A DNA stretch of 64,000 bases from Ahaetulla prasina (GCF_028640845.1 NC_080546.1:79749757-79813756), one strand, 5' to 3'. Positions 8,935-23,900 are shown, numbered from the stretch's first letter. Notes: generated by a model from the sequence alone, not told the origin. Numbers and translations: made by a program.

Positions 8935-11900
8935 CTAGGGAGAGAAAAGAGGGGAGGGAAAAAAGTCCCAAAAAATTTAATGGCGTCTCAGATTGAATGC
9001 CACCACCCTGCTTCTCAAGTTCTTTGTGTTATAAAACAGGGATCTCTGACCGTGGCAACTTTAAGCCTGGCGGACTTCTGGGAGTTGAAGTCCACCAGGC
9101 TTAAAAAGTTGCCAAGGTTGGAGACCTCTGCTATAAAACTAAATTTAGTCTATGCAATGATGTCTTTGAATGAACTTTCCTCATCATCAAATCAAAACCA
9201 GAAAGGGGCTGAAGAAAAACTCTGGTATTAAGCTTTCTTTTGGGATTTTCATCTGCCATTGTTTATTTTGAGCAGAGGCTGGCAGCCGTCTGACACCAAT
9301 AACTATACTTAAAATTAAATACATGTCCCCCAACGAAGAGGCCAGAATTTTTCTACAAAGGGGAAGTTACAGCTTTCACAGGATTTCCATTCACAAAGGT
9401 AGACTTGAAATTGTTTTACACCTGAACAGTTGTTTAAATTGTTACGTTCTTGGGAAATTCTTGGGGTTTTTATTTTTCGTTTTTGACTATAAACCAGGGG
9501 TCTCCAACCTTGGTCCCTTTAAGACTTGTGGACTTCAACTCCCAGAACTCTAGGAGTTGAAGTCCACAAGTCTTAAAGGGACCAAGGTTGGAGACCCCTG
9601 CTATAAACTATAGGTAGTCCTCAACTTACAACAGTCCATTTAGTGACCATTCAAAGTTACGATGACAGTGGAAAAGGTGACTTTTGACCATTTTTCACAC
9701 TTAACGACCGTTGCAGCATCCTGATGGTCATACGATCAAAATTTGGATGCTGGGCAACTGACTGATATTTATGACGGTTGCAGTGTCCCAGGTTTATGGG
9801 ATCCCCTTTTTGCGACTTCCCATCAAAGTCAATGGGCAAGGCCAGGTTCACTCAACAACCGTGTTGCTAACTGTTACAGTGATTCACTTAACGAATGTTG
9901 GCAAGAAAGGTTGTAAAATGGGGCATAACTCACTCAACAAATGTTTCAGTTAGCAACATAAATTTTGGGCTCTGCTGCGGTCGTAATTGGAGGATCTCAC
10001 AGGCAGGGTCATAGAACGTGTTGGATTAATCCAATGAGAGTTTTTAAAAGATGATTTTAACAAATGTCTCGCTTAGCAAAAGAAATTCTGGCCTCAATTG
10101 TGGTGTTAGCAAAGGGAGGCAAGCAAGTGGAAATGTTTCACTTGGCATATAAGCAAAGGTCATTAAAAAGACTGCCGCTTTATTGCTCAGCCTCTCCTCA
10201 GAGACAAGGTCTCTGAGTCCTTCGGGAGATAGGGCGGTATATAAATATGATTAAATAAAAATAAAATAAAAGGTAAAGCAGGGGTTTTAAACTCAAGGCC
10301 CGGGGCCCAGCCCACGAGGTGCTTAGATCTGCCACCCTGGAAACAGCGAAGGACCAGCTCGCGGGGCCTCTGCCAGCGAAACAGAGCTCGGGAGAGCTGT
10401 CCATTTTTGCTGGCAGAGGGTTGCAGAGGCCATCACAGCCAAAACCGGAGCTTGGGAGCGAGTTTTCGCTGGCAGACCGCTCGGGCTGCCACAGGCGCCC
10501 CCAAGATACATGACATCAAGCTGGCCACACCCACCCTTGCCACACACACACACACTCACCCCCCCCCCCAAGGTTAGATGTGGCGCTCAATGAAATAAGA
10601 GTTTGACAGCCCTGAGGTAAAGGATTGGGCCCCGATTTTGACATGAACAACAAATGGGCGCTTTTGCAAAGAGTGGCCAAACACTCGCTCTCCCCCCAGC
10701 ACGGTAGGTCCCATCACTGCTCAGGGATCTTGCCTGCTCTAAATAGCCCACCGAGACAAATGAACCGAACCTTTCGTTAAAAAGTTCCCAGGATCGCACT
10801 AAAAAAAGAGATTCTGATTCTAACTTATCACCTACGGATAGATCTCTTTGATTAGATAAAACATTGTACTAACTTTGGGCTTCATTTTTCGCTAGGAGAA
10901 AAAAAAGAGAGAGAGGGAGGGAGGTATTACAGGATAGCCAACATTTTTTATTTTAAGCACCACCTATAAAACATCCATTTGATAGCTTAGTAAAGAACTG
11001 ACCTCCGTGATGATTTGTGTCTCGTCTCTTCTTTCTCTCGGTGTCTCCTTTCTCGGTGCCGCTCTTCTTTCTCTCGACTTGTCCTATGTCGTTCATAGCC
11101 TCTCTCTGCATATTCTCTGTATCTGTATCTCTGCTCCTCATCACTAAGAAGAAAAGAGCATTCCTCAAACTAAAGTTAGCAACTCTTGGCTTCTCCCATA
11201 TACACGGCAGGGAGATGAATAGTTCTTTGCCCCATCTATTCACCCCAGAGCTAGGGTGGGACGTCACTAGCAGCGGTGGCTCTTCCGTCCCAAGGATCAG
11301 CCCATAGATTTCCACTGCTCTCCTCTCCTCTGCCTTCTGCACATCAGGCACTGGACCCAGCTGTCTCCCCTCTTCCTCATCAGCCCCTCCAGACCTGGAG
11401 GGCTGATGGATGGCCCAGGCTCCGCCTCTGTCTCTGTCTCTCTGACAGCTCCATTCCCTCTTCCCTCTAGGAGCTCTGATTGCCTTCATGCTGCCTGACT
11501 CCCATACCACCGCCTCATCTGATTTGGCTGCTGGAGGGGCCGGCTGCCGACAGGCCACAACAAAAAGAAAACTTCCTGGACGTGGCACTCTCCCAAAAGC
11601 TAAGGCAGACACCACAAATTGGGCTTTGGGCTTGTCTGGGTTCAAAAGTTAAGGAGAAACAGGTGGACTGGTAGATAGAAAAAAATCCCAAGTTGCATAT
11701 TATTCTAGCTAGCTGGGAAAAAGTAGACCACAATACAGCTATGAGACCTGCCTCAAGTTTAAGCCTCTAAATAGAAACGATCCTTGGCTCCATTTGTCGG
11801 GAAAGGCATTTTTTATTAGAAGTCAGGTGCATCGCAGTAATGCATAGCCAGAACTGAGAATCACGTGCCAAAATCCATAAGACCTACTTTCCCCTCCCTT

Positions 11901-14900
11901 AACTGCCTCCCATTGCTGACCCCCCAGCCCCCACCCCCATGACCAATCAAGTTGCAGCAAGATGTTTTCAGAACAGTCACTGGTATGCAGGCTGGTATGC
12001 AGCTGCATTCTTTTCCCAGCCAGGTGACCTTGAAGCAGCATCTTGGGGAGATACAGCCGTTACTTTCGTTTTCCCCCAAGCATTCTCCCTCCCATCCACC
12101 TTCCCCAGAGTTCATGGCAGGCTGTCACCGCATGGTAATGAAGTGCAGAAGCAAGCATAAGGTGGCAGTTGATATCAGCAATGACACACCGGCTTCAGTA
12201 GTCCTACCAATAAAATTACACCATGACTCCGCGAAGTCTCCCCAGGTGAACCTGACCTTTTACCAGAGCATAATGTCAATACCTGCTTACAGTGCATGTC
12301 ATTCATGGAGGTACAACATAATTGTTCTTTTTACTCTTAGACTCAATTTTACATGGCACAGAAAAATTGTTAAAAGACTCATATTCGTTCCAGGGTATCA
12401 TAACTGAATGATATCTGACTCCCAACTTCCCACTTTCTCGTATTATTCCACAGATGATCATTTTATTAGGCTAAGGGCTCTCTGGCTTTTCACACTGTCA
12501 TATGACTGTAGTTTTGCTACGGATGTCAGATAATTTAGTCACGTTAAAAGAAAAAAGAAGAAAAAAAATTCTCTTCCCTCCTTTTTGGTTAAGTCTGCAA
12601 GCAACACAGCATCTTCCCTAGGCCTGGAAGTCATTAAGGTTCATTTCGGCACCCTTGAATGACCAGATCGTTTTGTGCTTTCAATCAAGGTGCCTAAGGA
12701 ATAGATGTTAAACTGATCTTTATGCCTAAGACACTGACCCTGTAATTTATAACACAAAACATACAAAGTAGAGAACATTAGTACTAAGCCTCTGTAAGAA
12801 AAAACATTATAGCAATATATTTTAAACTCAACCATTAATGCATGTAGCATTTTGGAGCTGAAAAGAAAGAAGGGAATTATTTAAATCCATAAGAACAAAC
12901 ATTATGGTAATATATTTTAAACTCAACCCTTAATGCATGTAGCATTTTGAAGCTGAAAAGAAAGAAGAGAATTATTTAAAATAGCACAAATCTCTTTGTG
13001 CAAATGAGGAGAAGAAAAAATAGGTCTCAGTATGAGCATTTTGAAGCGCCGATTCCACTCCTTTCTGCGACTTTAATAAAATTCACCATCTTTGTTCTGA
13101 GTCTTGTATGTAGTGTTTATTTTTGCACTTCTGGTTTGAATTTGAGTTAGCTGGCTAGGCTTTTGGAGAGAAAAGAAAAACAAAGGCCAGTCCTTATCCC
13201 CTAAGAATATGCAGCTGCATGTGACGTTTGAAATACAATTTTAAAGCAGGCCCTGAACTCTCACTGCAAAGCCTTAGATTAGGTCCCGATACCCACCTAT
13301 TGAACACACTTGCGGTTGGACTGTGCTCCCGCTCCCGGTCTCTTTCCCGGGTCCGCTCCCGCTCCCTGTCACGATCTCGATCCCGTTCTCGATCTCGATC
13401 TCTTTCGCGCTCTCTGTCTTTATCTCTTCTGGAATAATAATCCCACTGTTTGGTTGTGTCCATGAGACTAGTCCATGACGGGGCAGAACCTGTAAGGTGC
13501 GGAAAGGTGACTAAAGAAAAAAATTCCAGGATTAGAAAACAAAAAAAGGTTGAAACATTGGAAAAGCGTAAAATGAATCGCACTGGGATTACTCCCCATT
13601 TATAAAAGGGAAGCCTAGGCTGTAAGGTTAAAATGTAAAACCCACCTTGAATGGCGGTTGAATAAAGCTTATAAATTAATTGCTTCCCATGCCCAGTTGT
13701 GAATTCTACATCCAGTAGCAATTTCAAAAGTAGTGTCAGTATGAGAATCTCTTCCCTTATTTTATGGTATTATATTTAAAACCAACCATTAATGCATGTA
13801 GCATTTTGGAGCTGAAAAGAAAGAAGGGAATTATTTAAATCCATAAGAACAAACATTATGGTAATATATTTTAAACTCAACCCTTAATGCATGTAGCATT
13901 TTGAAGCTGAAAAGAAAGAAGAGAATTATTTAAAATAGCACAAATCTCTTTACAAATGAGGAGAAGAAAAAATAGGTCTCAGTATGAGCATTTTGAAGCG
14001 CCGATTCCACTCCTTTCTGCGACTTTAATAAAATTCACCATCTTTGTTCTGAGTCTTGTATGTAGTGTTTATTTTTGCACTTCTGGTTTGAATTTGAGTT
14101 AGCTGGCTAGGCTTTTGGAGAGAAAAGAAAAACAAAGGCCAGTCCTTATCCCCTAAGAATATGCAGCTGCATGTGACGTTTGAAATACAATTTTTAAAGC
14201 AGGCCCTGAACTCTCACTGCAAAGCCTTAGATTAGGTCCCGATACCCACCTATTGAACACACTTGCGGTTGGACTGTGCTCCCGCTCCCGGTCTCTTTCC
14301 CGGGTCCGCTCCCGCTCCCTGTCACGATCTCGATCCCGTTCTCGATCTCGATCTCTTTCGCGCTCTCTGTCTTTATCTCTTCTGGAATAATAATCCCACT
14401 GTTTGGTTGTGTCCATGAGACTAGTCCATGACGGGGCAGAACCTGTAAGGTGCGGAAAGGTGACTAAAGAAAAAAATTCCAGGATTAGAAAACAAAAAAA
14501 GGTTGAAACATTGGAAAAGCGTAAAATGAATCGCACTGGGATTACTCCCCATTTATAAAAGGGAAGCCTAGGCTGTAAGGTTAAATTGTAAAACCCACCT
14601 TGAATGGCGGGTTGAATAAAGCTTATAAATTAATTGCTTCCCATGCCCAGTTGTGAATTCTACATCCAGTAGCAATTTCAAAAGTAGTGTCAGTATGAGA
14701 ATCTCTTCCCTTATTTTATGGTATTATATTTAAAAGTCACGTTTGTGTTCTTTTGTAATTGCAGCTGTGCTTATTTACTTTCTTTTTACATTGTTTTTCT
14801 GAATTTTAGAAAGACAAAGAAAGAGGCCCAGATACCTGCAAAATGTTCCAAGTTTGGCAGATGTGTTTAACGTGCTCCAAACTAAAAACAAAACATTGTA

Positions 14901-17900
14901 TATTCTGGAGTTTCGACCTAAGCCAAGGATAAAATTGTGGGGGGGTAGGGCTATTTCATGTGGTTTCGAATATTTTGACATCTGTAAATTAGCATCTGTC
15001 GGTTAGACAGGAAGACAAGAGAGAACCTTACAGTTCATAAACTGCCCACGTTACTAGAACTGACTAAGGGGAGACAGTGAGAGCAAGGATGAGGAAGACC
15101 CAAATTAGGAACACATTTAAAGAGACAGGCATTTTGAAAATAAGGCCCACCGTTGCCCGCCTGGAAAGCAAATTTGCTGCTGAATTTAAAAAAAAAATAT
15201 GGCATGGAATAATTGTAATTCCCAGACTGCCATGTAATAGCACTGGGTTCTTGTAGTGAGGCGCCCACCCCACCCCAACCGCTAAATACAATAGCAAAAG
15301 GGTGCATTTCAAGCAAATCTGAAGCCAAGGATTCAAAGGGTGTTAATTTTATAGTTGCTTGTGGCCTGTGAAACTATTTTTTGTAACTGAATGCAGCTTT
15401 GAAGCGGGTTGTACAGACAGGGTTGTACATAAAGGATGTTCATCTGTTTCTTCCATTATTTGCTACGGGAACTTTGAAAACCCTTCATTTTTTTTTAAAA
15501 AAATGAAAATATTCCTTGACAATTTTTTATGAGGTAATAGTGATGGGTACCACTCAACGGAAATGATCCTCTCGCCTTGTTATGTTGTTTTAGGACAAAA
15601 AAACCCAGATATTTATTTTGATTTCTCCCTGTGCCCTATAGAAGAAACTTGATTTGTTTGTTTTGGTTTCTCCTGCCAGAACACACTTTGTTCAAAATAT
15701 TCCAAGTTCTCTTACTCACATTTAGACTAAAACAGGGGTTTTTTTCCCCATTCAGTACTCACCTAAACCAATTTACTAGGCACTGAGCACTTAAAACCAA
15801 ACCAACACACTAATAAAGAGAGGCTCTAATCTCTAAATCCTGAAAATGTATAAATATGTGGAAAAAGTTACATCAAGCATCACATTTGTTAATTTTGGCC
15901 TTACAGATAGTCCTTGACTTACAACTGTTCCTTTAACAACAGTTCAATGTGACAACGACTCCTGAAAAAATGATTTACAACCTGTCCCCAAAGTTATGAC
16001 CACTGCACCACCACCCATGGTCCACTGCACCACCACCACTGCACCACCACCCATGGTCCACGTTATTGCAATTTTATTTATTTTATTTTTGTCACAACAA
16101 TATACATAAGCATCACACAAAATGATTATATAGTATATAATCATATATATGAGGAAATATAAGGAAGTATAAGTATAAGTATAAGAATATATATATATAT
16201 ATATATATGAAAAAAAACAATAGGGCAGGAACGATAGGCACATTTGTTCTGGTGCTTGGCAATTGGTTAGCATTTATGATGGTTGCAGTGTCTTGATGTC
16301 ACGTGATCACAGTTTCTGACATTCCCAGCTGGCTTCCAACAAGCCAAGTCAATTTAGGAAGCCAGATTCACTTAATGACCACAATTCATGTAATGACTAT
16401 ATAATAAAAATGGTTATAAAATTGGGTCTGGTCATATGATGAGTCCTTTTACAACCACGCTGACTTACGACAGAAATTCCATTCCATTCCATTCGAGCAC
16501 CCATGATTCTGGAAGACAAGCTGTTCCACTGATTCACTGTTCTCATTGTCAGAAAAACTCTCCTTACTTCTCGCTTGGATCTCTTTTTAAAAAGCTTCCA
16601 TCCTTCGCTTCTTGTCTTGGCCTCTGCTGCTTTGGAGAATAGATTGACCTCTCTTCTTTGTGACAGCCCTCAAGGGCTGGAAGGCAGTGCTCATACCCGC
16701 CCCATTCCTTTTCTTTTATAGGCTAAAGACATTCCTAGCACCCTAAGCATCGATCTATAAAATATGGATTGAAGATCTTTGTTCTAAATGGTATGGAGTC
16801 AGACTGCTCAAGGTAGTATGACTGAATTCGTCTGGCAACTATCCAAAAACAAAACGGAGTAGCAAAGTATTTTTTTCAAAAATGTGAGTAGGCTCAGGAT
16901 GTGCTGACGATGATACTGGTTCCACTTTGTTTTTGTTTTTCCATGTAACATTCAACATTTATTGGAAAACAGAAAACCTAAAATCCAAAGGCAAGATGTG
17001 CCCCCAATCCCCTGGCCTTTCTAAAGCATCTAAAGATCTAAAAATCCAGCTCTGCCATCTAACTTGAAGCTCATAGGGGAACATTAATCCATGGGGCTGA
17101 TTAGCACCACTGAATGCTCTTACCCCTGCCTTTTAATATTGAAATTTACTATCACTGCTTCTATTTTCCATTTTTTTACATTCATTTTGCGTTTTTAACA
17201 TTTTAACTGCACATAGCCCCGAGTTCTTCTGTGACTTTTACATTTTTTAAAGCTTTTAAATTTGATAAAATAATTTCAGGAAAAAAAATGTAATTAACTA
17301 TTTATATCAGGAGTCTCCAACCTTGGCAACTTTAAGCCTGGAGGACTTCAACTCCCAGAATTCCCCAGCCAGTCTGTCAGGCTTAAAGTTACCATGGTTG
17401 GTGACTATTAGTTTATATTGCATGCTATAAATATACAGGTAGTTCCTCAACTTACAACCATTTGTGTAAACGATCCAGAATTATGACAGCCTTAGAAATG
17501 GTACTTTGCAACCTGCTGCACGTTGCCTCAAATTGCATCCTTACCCCCACAGTCCCGTGATTGTGATCTGGGAGCTTGGCAACCTGTTTCAATTTATGCT
17601 ACCTTCCCCGCCAGCTTCCCACCGGAGAGTCAATCTGCGAGATTGAACGACCTGCTAAGATTGCTTAACGACCACATCTGGAAGCACGGGGATGGCTGCT
17701 GTTGAGAAAAGCAGTCACGTGGCACCTTAACTACCGCTTTGCTCAACAACTGAGATTCCGATAGTAAGAATGGATGTAAGTCGAGGAAGGACTACATGTA
17801 TTTTCAGTTAACTGGTTCTCCCCATGCCTCCCAGCCTCACAATAGGGCAGGAGACTGGTGCCTGCCAATGCAAGCTTGACAAATCAAAGATGCCACCTGT

Positions 17901-20900
17901 AAATAGCAAGACTTAGGAAATCAACAATATATTATTAGGTTATTAGTTTTCCTGTAGGCAAGAGGGAATTTAATATATGAAAATATAGCAAGCTAAGCGA
18001 CATTTTCAAGCAGTGAACTGAAGACACTTACCACCACCGTATGGAAACGCACGAGCAGAGCGGCTATCATAACCAGAGGAATGTCCACTGTTGGGAAATA
18101 AATATAAATCAAGCCTCTTTCATATTTAAGGTTCTGTTCAAATTAACCAATTTCTATTGCATTTCAGGTCTAGTTGCTGAACCGTGCCTTTGTTCGCAAG
18201 CCTAGAAAATGATTAATCATATATATGCTGTATTAAATCAGTATGGGCTGCCCCCATTAACTGGATGGCAGTGCTCTGAACACGCTATGCCTTTGGCTCT
18301 GCAGGAATAAATGAAGGCAATTAGCTACCTGGTCCATCTTTGCATATTAGCTTCCTGGTCCATCTTTGCCTGTAGGTGTATCAATGTCTTCTATGCTCCC
18401 TATCATTTTCTTCATAAAAGGAGTCAGGATCGGAAGGAAGGAAGTCTGTTTGGGTCCTTCAATGCACAGCCTCGTTGTTATTTTTGCACCCCTCTACACA
18501 TTCTGCAACAGAAAGCCTTGGGAAACTACTTTAAGGCAAGCAACAGACCCAATTCTCTGCTTTTTGTTCATACTCGAACATGGATGAATTCACCTTTCAC
18601 CTATCAGTTCAATGTTCCTACAAATACCCCTGCCTTGCTTTGTTCATATCCTGCCTTCCCATCTTACAGATTGTTGTGACCCAGGCCCAAGTAGGTAGTA
18701 GGAAACTCAGTCAGTGTAAAAACAAAAAAACTTTATTAGAACAGCTGAGAATTAACTCATTCTCAGCGTAGTTCAACTAAACTAAAGCAAATTCCTCCCA
18801 ACACAATTCCTCAGTCCTATCACCAACCTTGGTCCAATTAGGCAAACTGCCAAAGGCCTTTCTTGGCAGAAGTTCAGAAGACGAAACAAATGCAACAAGA
18901 CAAAGCTATCAACGTTGTTTTCCGACAAAGAGCCCAAACGCCGTGACTGGTCTTTTAAGCCTTATGGGAGGGGCCAATCATCTCTTAGCCCTACTCCTGA
19001 GTCATTCTCTTTGCTTTAGCTGCTCTGTCCTTCTGGCAGCTCTTCTCACGCGTGCATTAGGAACAGGCTCCTCCTGTAACTCTGCCTCACTACTGTCAGC
19101 CTCTGGAATCCACACTTCATTCCCCGTTGACCCTGGCCCCACCTCTGCCTCTGATGCAGATCCCTCATCCGGACCTTCCCCAGCCTCCAGGACTGGCCCA
19201 CGCTCTTCCTCAGCCTCATCGCTGTCTGACTCCATTGCCAGCTCCGCAGGCTGCTGGCGGACCACAACACAGATCAGCCAGCTATACTAGGAAGGCGTCA
19301 CCAGACAAAACGGTTCTCTACATGGTAGAGAACATGGGAAAGGAAAAGGTTCTTCGATTAGAAAACTTTTCATGTCAAGGACTGAACAATGAATCTTGCC
19401 TAATACAATTCAGCCAGTTGGTGAGGTGGGGAAGGCCAAATCTAATCCTACCACTGCTAAAACAAAGAAAAGCTTTGATTCAGATCACGATTAATATATG
19501 TAGTTTGGGTTAAACCTTTTCACCCACTGGCTGTTTTTATTTATTCATTTATTCTAGGAGGTATCATAAAACTATATTAAATAATAAATTACATTAAATC
19601 ATAAAATAAATCAATCAATCAATCATTGATTCTGGGTGCTTGGCAACTGGCCCACACTTACAACTATTTGCAGCATCCTGTGGTCACATGACTGCAATTT
19701 AAAAACAAGAGTTGGAAGGGACCTTGGAAGTCATCTAGTCCAACCCCCTGCTCACGCAGGAGACCTGTACTAGGGATTCGAACTGCCAAACTGCCGACCT
19801 TTCTGATCAACAAGCTCAGTGTCTTATTTATGACATTTTTACCAGAATCTGGCATTTATTTCTGGTTTCCAGCAAAACACACTCCATAATGTTTTAGCTA
19901 TGGGTTCGCTTTATGACCACTGCGTTTACTTAATGACTGTGACAAGAAAGGTCGTAAAATCGGGTGTGGTCACATGACGACCTGATTTATGACTGCCATG
20001 TACTTAAGAGCGTCAAGCTTTCTACCAGAAACAATCCAGAGACCTTCCAGGAAAATAACAATAAAAAGCCCCACAGACATCTAGTGCCCAGATTACATTT
20101 TCTTGAATCAGAAATTTACAATGATTAAAAAAAATACTGTATATATATGGCAGATTGTTACTATCTTGTCTAGCCCTGTTCCAAAGCTTTAACTAATGAC
20201 AGGGAAACCAAAAGCATAAGAGTTCAAGGTTCTGGTTACCACCTTTAAAGCGCTCCATGGCTTAGGGCCCGGGTACTTACGGGACCGCCTGCTGTTACCC
20301 TATGCCTCCCACCGACCTGTACGCTCACAGAGAGAGGGACTTCTCAGGGTGCCGTCCACCAAGCAATGCTGGCTGGCGGCCCACAGGAGAAGGGTCTCTG
20401 TAGGAGCACCTACCCTCTGGAACGAACTTCCCCCTGGTTTGCGCCAACTATCTGACCTTCCGCCGTGAATTAAAAACGTATTTATTTATCCAAGCGGGAC
20501 TGGCTTGATTTTTAAATTTTTCAAATTTTTAAATTTTTAGTAATTTTATATGGGGCATTTTAGGCTGGGTCAATTTGACGGTTTTAATTTGGCCATTATT
20601 GAATATGTATTTTAATTGATATTTTAATTTTGTATATTTAACTGTTTTAATCTTGGCTGTACACCGCCCTGAGTCCTTCGGGAGAAGGGCGGTATAAAAA
20701 TTTAAATAAATAAATAAATAAATAAATAATAAATAAATAAATAAATAAATAAGAGTTGCTCAACTAATATCTAACTTCAGACTTCAAATCTTATTTGCTC
20801 TCCCCAATGGTTTTATCTTTACTGTCCGTATCCCAGTCATTTCTACAACTCCTCCAGGTAACCTGGCTCTTTGTTCTCCCTACCCCAAAGCGGCTACTGA

Positions 20901-23900
20901 AACCACGAACTTACAAAGCGGGCTTCTTTTCGGTTCAAGCAAATTCAGTCAAAAACAGCAAGCAGTATTTTTGTTCAAATTCACATCATAGCAATGGTTA
21001 CAATAAACAAAGTCCTTGTAATCTTAGATTACAAACTAAAATTTACCTTTCTATAGTTGGTATAAGGGAAGGTGGTGGTCCTCCAGGTGGGGGAGGAAAG
21101 CCTGAAATATTTAATTGAGAGGTTGGTTTAAATTGAAAACAAATTCAAAATTAAGTTAGTGCACATTAGCTGGGCCCCATCAGAAAAACAACGCAGCAAT
21201 GTTTAGTAAAACTTTGTAGCAAGAAATGATAGAATAATGCCAAAATAAAACAATTTGCGTAGCGTATATTTTTAAAATATTGTACACTTAAATATATTCT
21301 CAGGTTCTTCTAATTCAACTACTTTGAGCAAGTTGGCAACTCAAATCACTCTGAGTATTAATGATGTACTCCAAAGAAAACTGAGTGCATTTTTTTAAAA
21401 AGTGGGGATATATTCAAATATTCCTTATACGAAAAAGGAATTCACAGTTAAGTTTCATGCTACTTTTAAAATAAATAAATATACCTGGCGGTGGCACAGT
21501 TATTGGTATACCTAAAACAAAAAAAATGCAGCCAGTCATTTCAGCAATGAGTTTATATTGTCTCAGTCCCATATTGCGGTTCCCATATTGGCATCCATGC
21601 CAACAACATATTATTAAAAAGCCAATAAGAATTGGCAGTAAATTAATTTCTACCACCAATCCGTACTGGTTTCAGTCCAAAAAGTTCTGTGTGTGAATCT
21701 ACACAAGCAGCAGAACCTGATCATTTGTGGCCGTCTCCATGCAAATAAATGAATGAATAAATAAATAAAAAAAAAACTCTACCGCATGCACCCACGTTAA
21801 AATATGTGCCCAACAAATACACTGGGACTGTTTCCGTATTAATGACTTGAAATCTGTTGAGCAAGAGTAGATGATGACATTATTCAAATAATGAAGACAC
21901 AACACAATTAGAATTTTGATTATATATTTTTTTTAAAAAACCTTTCGATATTTATGTATCGTTAAATTCCAGAGACCATATCTTCTAGATAGGAAGTTAC
22001 GTTACTGGTAAGAAACGTATTATAAAAAGGTAATTCTAAAAATATTAGTTTAAAGTAACGTCTTAATTGTTCTTTTTCTTTGAAAAAATACTCATGCACA
22101 TTTCAATGGGGAGAAAAAAAAACCCTACCTGTGCCTTTATATCCTCAATGTTAACAGACAAGACAGCAAGTTCAAAATGTAAAATGACAGGTTAACGTTA
22201 ACTGGGCCACACGGTTCTCATTAAAAGAACTTTTAAAAACCCAAGAGAATAATCCTCCCATTGACGCATCATACCAATCATGGCTGTTTGATAAAACTAA
22301 TTTTAGCAGTGATGAAATGCCTGATCCCCGACTATACACCTTACTTGAGAGAATGGGAATTAGACCAGACGAACACTTTCATATTATAAAATGTCACAGG
22401 AACAAGTATATAACATAGTTAATTTTGTCAATTAAATTGCTTTGTCTTTTTCTTTATAAATTCTAAAGAAAGACATAGCTCGGTTGTTTCTTTATACCAG
22501 GGGTCTCCAACCTTGACAACTTTAAGCCTGGTGTACTTCAAAGCCCAGAATTCCCCAGAAAGCTTTGCTGGCTGGGGAATTCTAGGAGTTGAAGTCCTCC
22601 AGGCTTAAAGTTACCAAGGTTGAAGACCCCTGCGTTATACCATCTAGTTCCAGTAACTATTCTGAGTAATATTTAGTCAGCTTTTTAGGTTTATATTTTT
22701 AAGCAACAGCAATTCTTCTGGTCTCCAAAGATATTTGCATCACAAATAGCTAAGTGAACACAGAACTAGAGCTTCAAAGAAAAATCCCCTTTCAAAAGGA
22801 TCATCCAAAGGATGTTTTATATTGGAATGTATGAAAACTTTCTGGGCAGAAGTTCCAAGTTAATAATAATATTGGCTAACAAGAAGCTAATAAGAAACGT
22901 TTCCTACCCCAATAGAGGAGGAATGCTCTTTGAAGATGAAATGCGCCAAACCTGAAGGAGCCAAAGCTACAATACTTTTCCCTCCCCCCACCATTGTTTC
23001 CAAGTTTATGAAATTGCAAGTGATAAAAAAAAAAGAGAGAGAAACCCTCAGGGCAGAGTTCATCTGATAAACTTGTCTCCTGCTTCCACAATGTGCTTGA
23101 TTGCTGAATTACATGCCAACGCTGAACTTCAATAAAAATCTGACTTCGTCTTTAGAAAACTTTAGAATAGTGGTTTTATTTTCTCATTCCTCACACTTTC
23201 ATCTCAGGTTTCATCGATCAATTACAAGTATACAGGTAGTCCTCGACTTACGACCACAATCGAGCCCAAAATTTCCGCTGCTAAGTGAAATATCTGTTAA
23301 GTGAACTTTGCCCCATTTTATGGTTTTTTTTTTCTTTCCACAGTGTGTTAAGTGAATCACTGCAATTGTTAAGTAAGTAACTCGGTTGTTAAGTGAATCT
23401 GGCTTCCCCATTAACTTCGCTTGTCGGGAAGGTCGCAAAAGGGGATCGCATGACCCTGGGACACTGCAACCGTCGTAAGTACGAGTCACTTGCCAAGCAT
23501 CCAAATTTTGACCGCGTGACCATGGGGATGCCGCAACGGTTATGTGTGAAAAACGGTCACAAGTCACTTTTTCCCGTGCCGTTATAACTTTAAAGGGTCA
23601 CTAAATGAACTATTGTAAGTTGAGGACTACCTGTAGCTACGCTGAAACGAACTCCCCCAAGTAACGGCTTTGTATTCAAATTCAAAATTGTGTAAATTGT
23701 GTGACAACAGACTTTTTGCCTGTCAATTCGGCAATTACGTTTGCGGAAGAGAATGACTTGTTATCTAAATAGAGAAGCTGCACAGGATGTGCCATGAATT
23801 TAGTGAAGTTCGTTTCCAAATGCAGATGCGACGGGTTCCACTTCAGAGCAGTGGTGCTGTTTTGCTCCTTCCGGTTTTTTGTACTGCCTGCACACAGTGA

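Noticed and set aside
10953..11645. 230-codon open frame on the - strand
   Set aside because: It reads through a real FIP1L1 exon (11003-11143) into intron on both sides.
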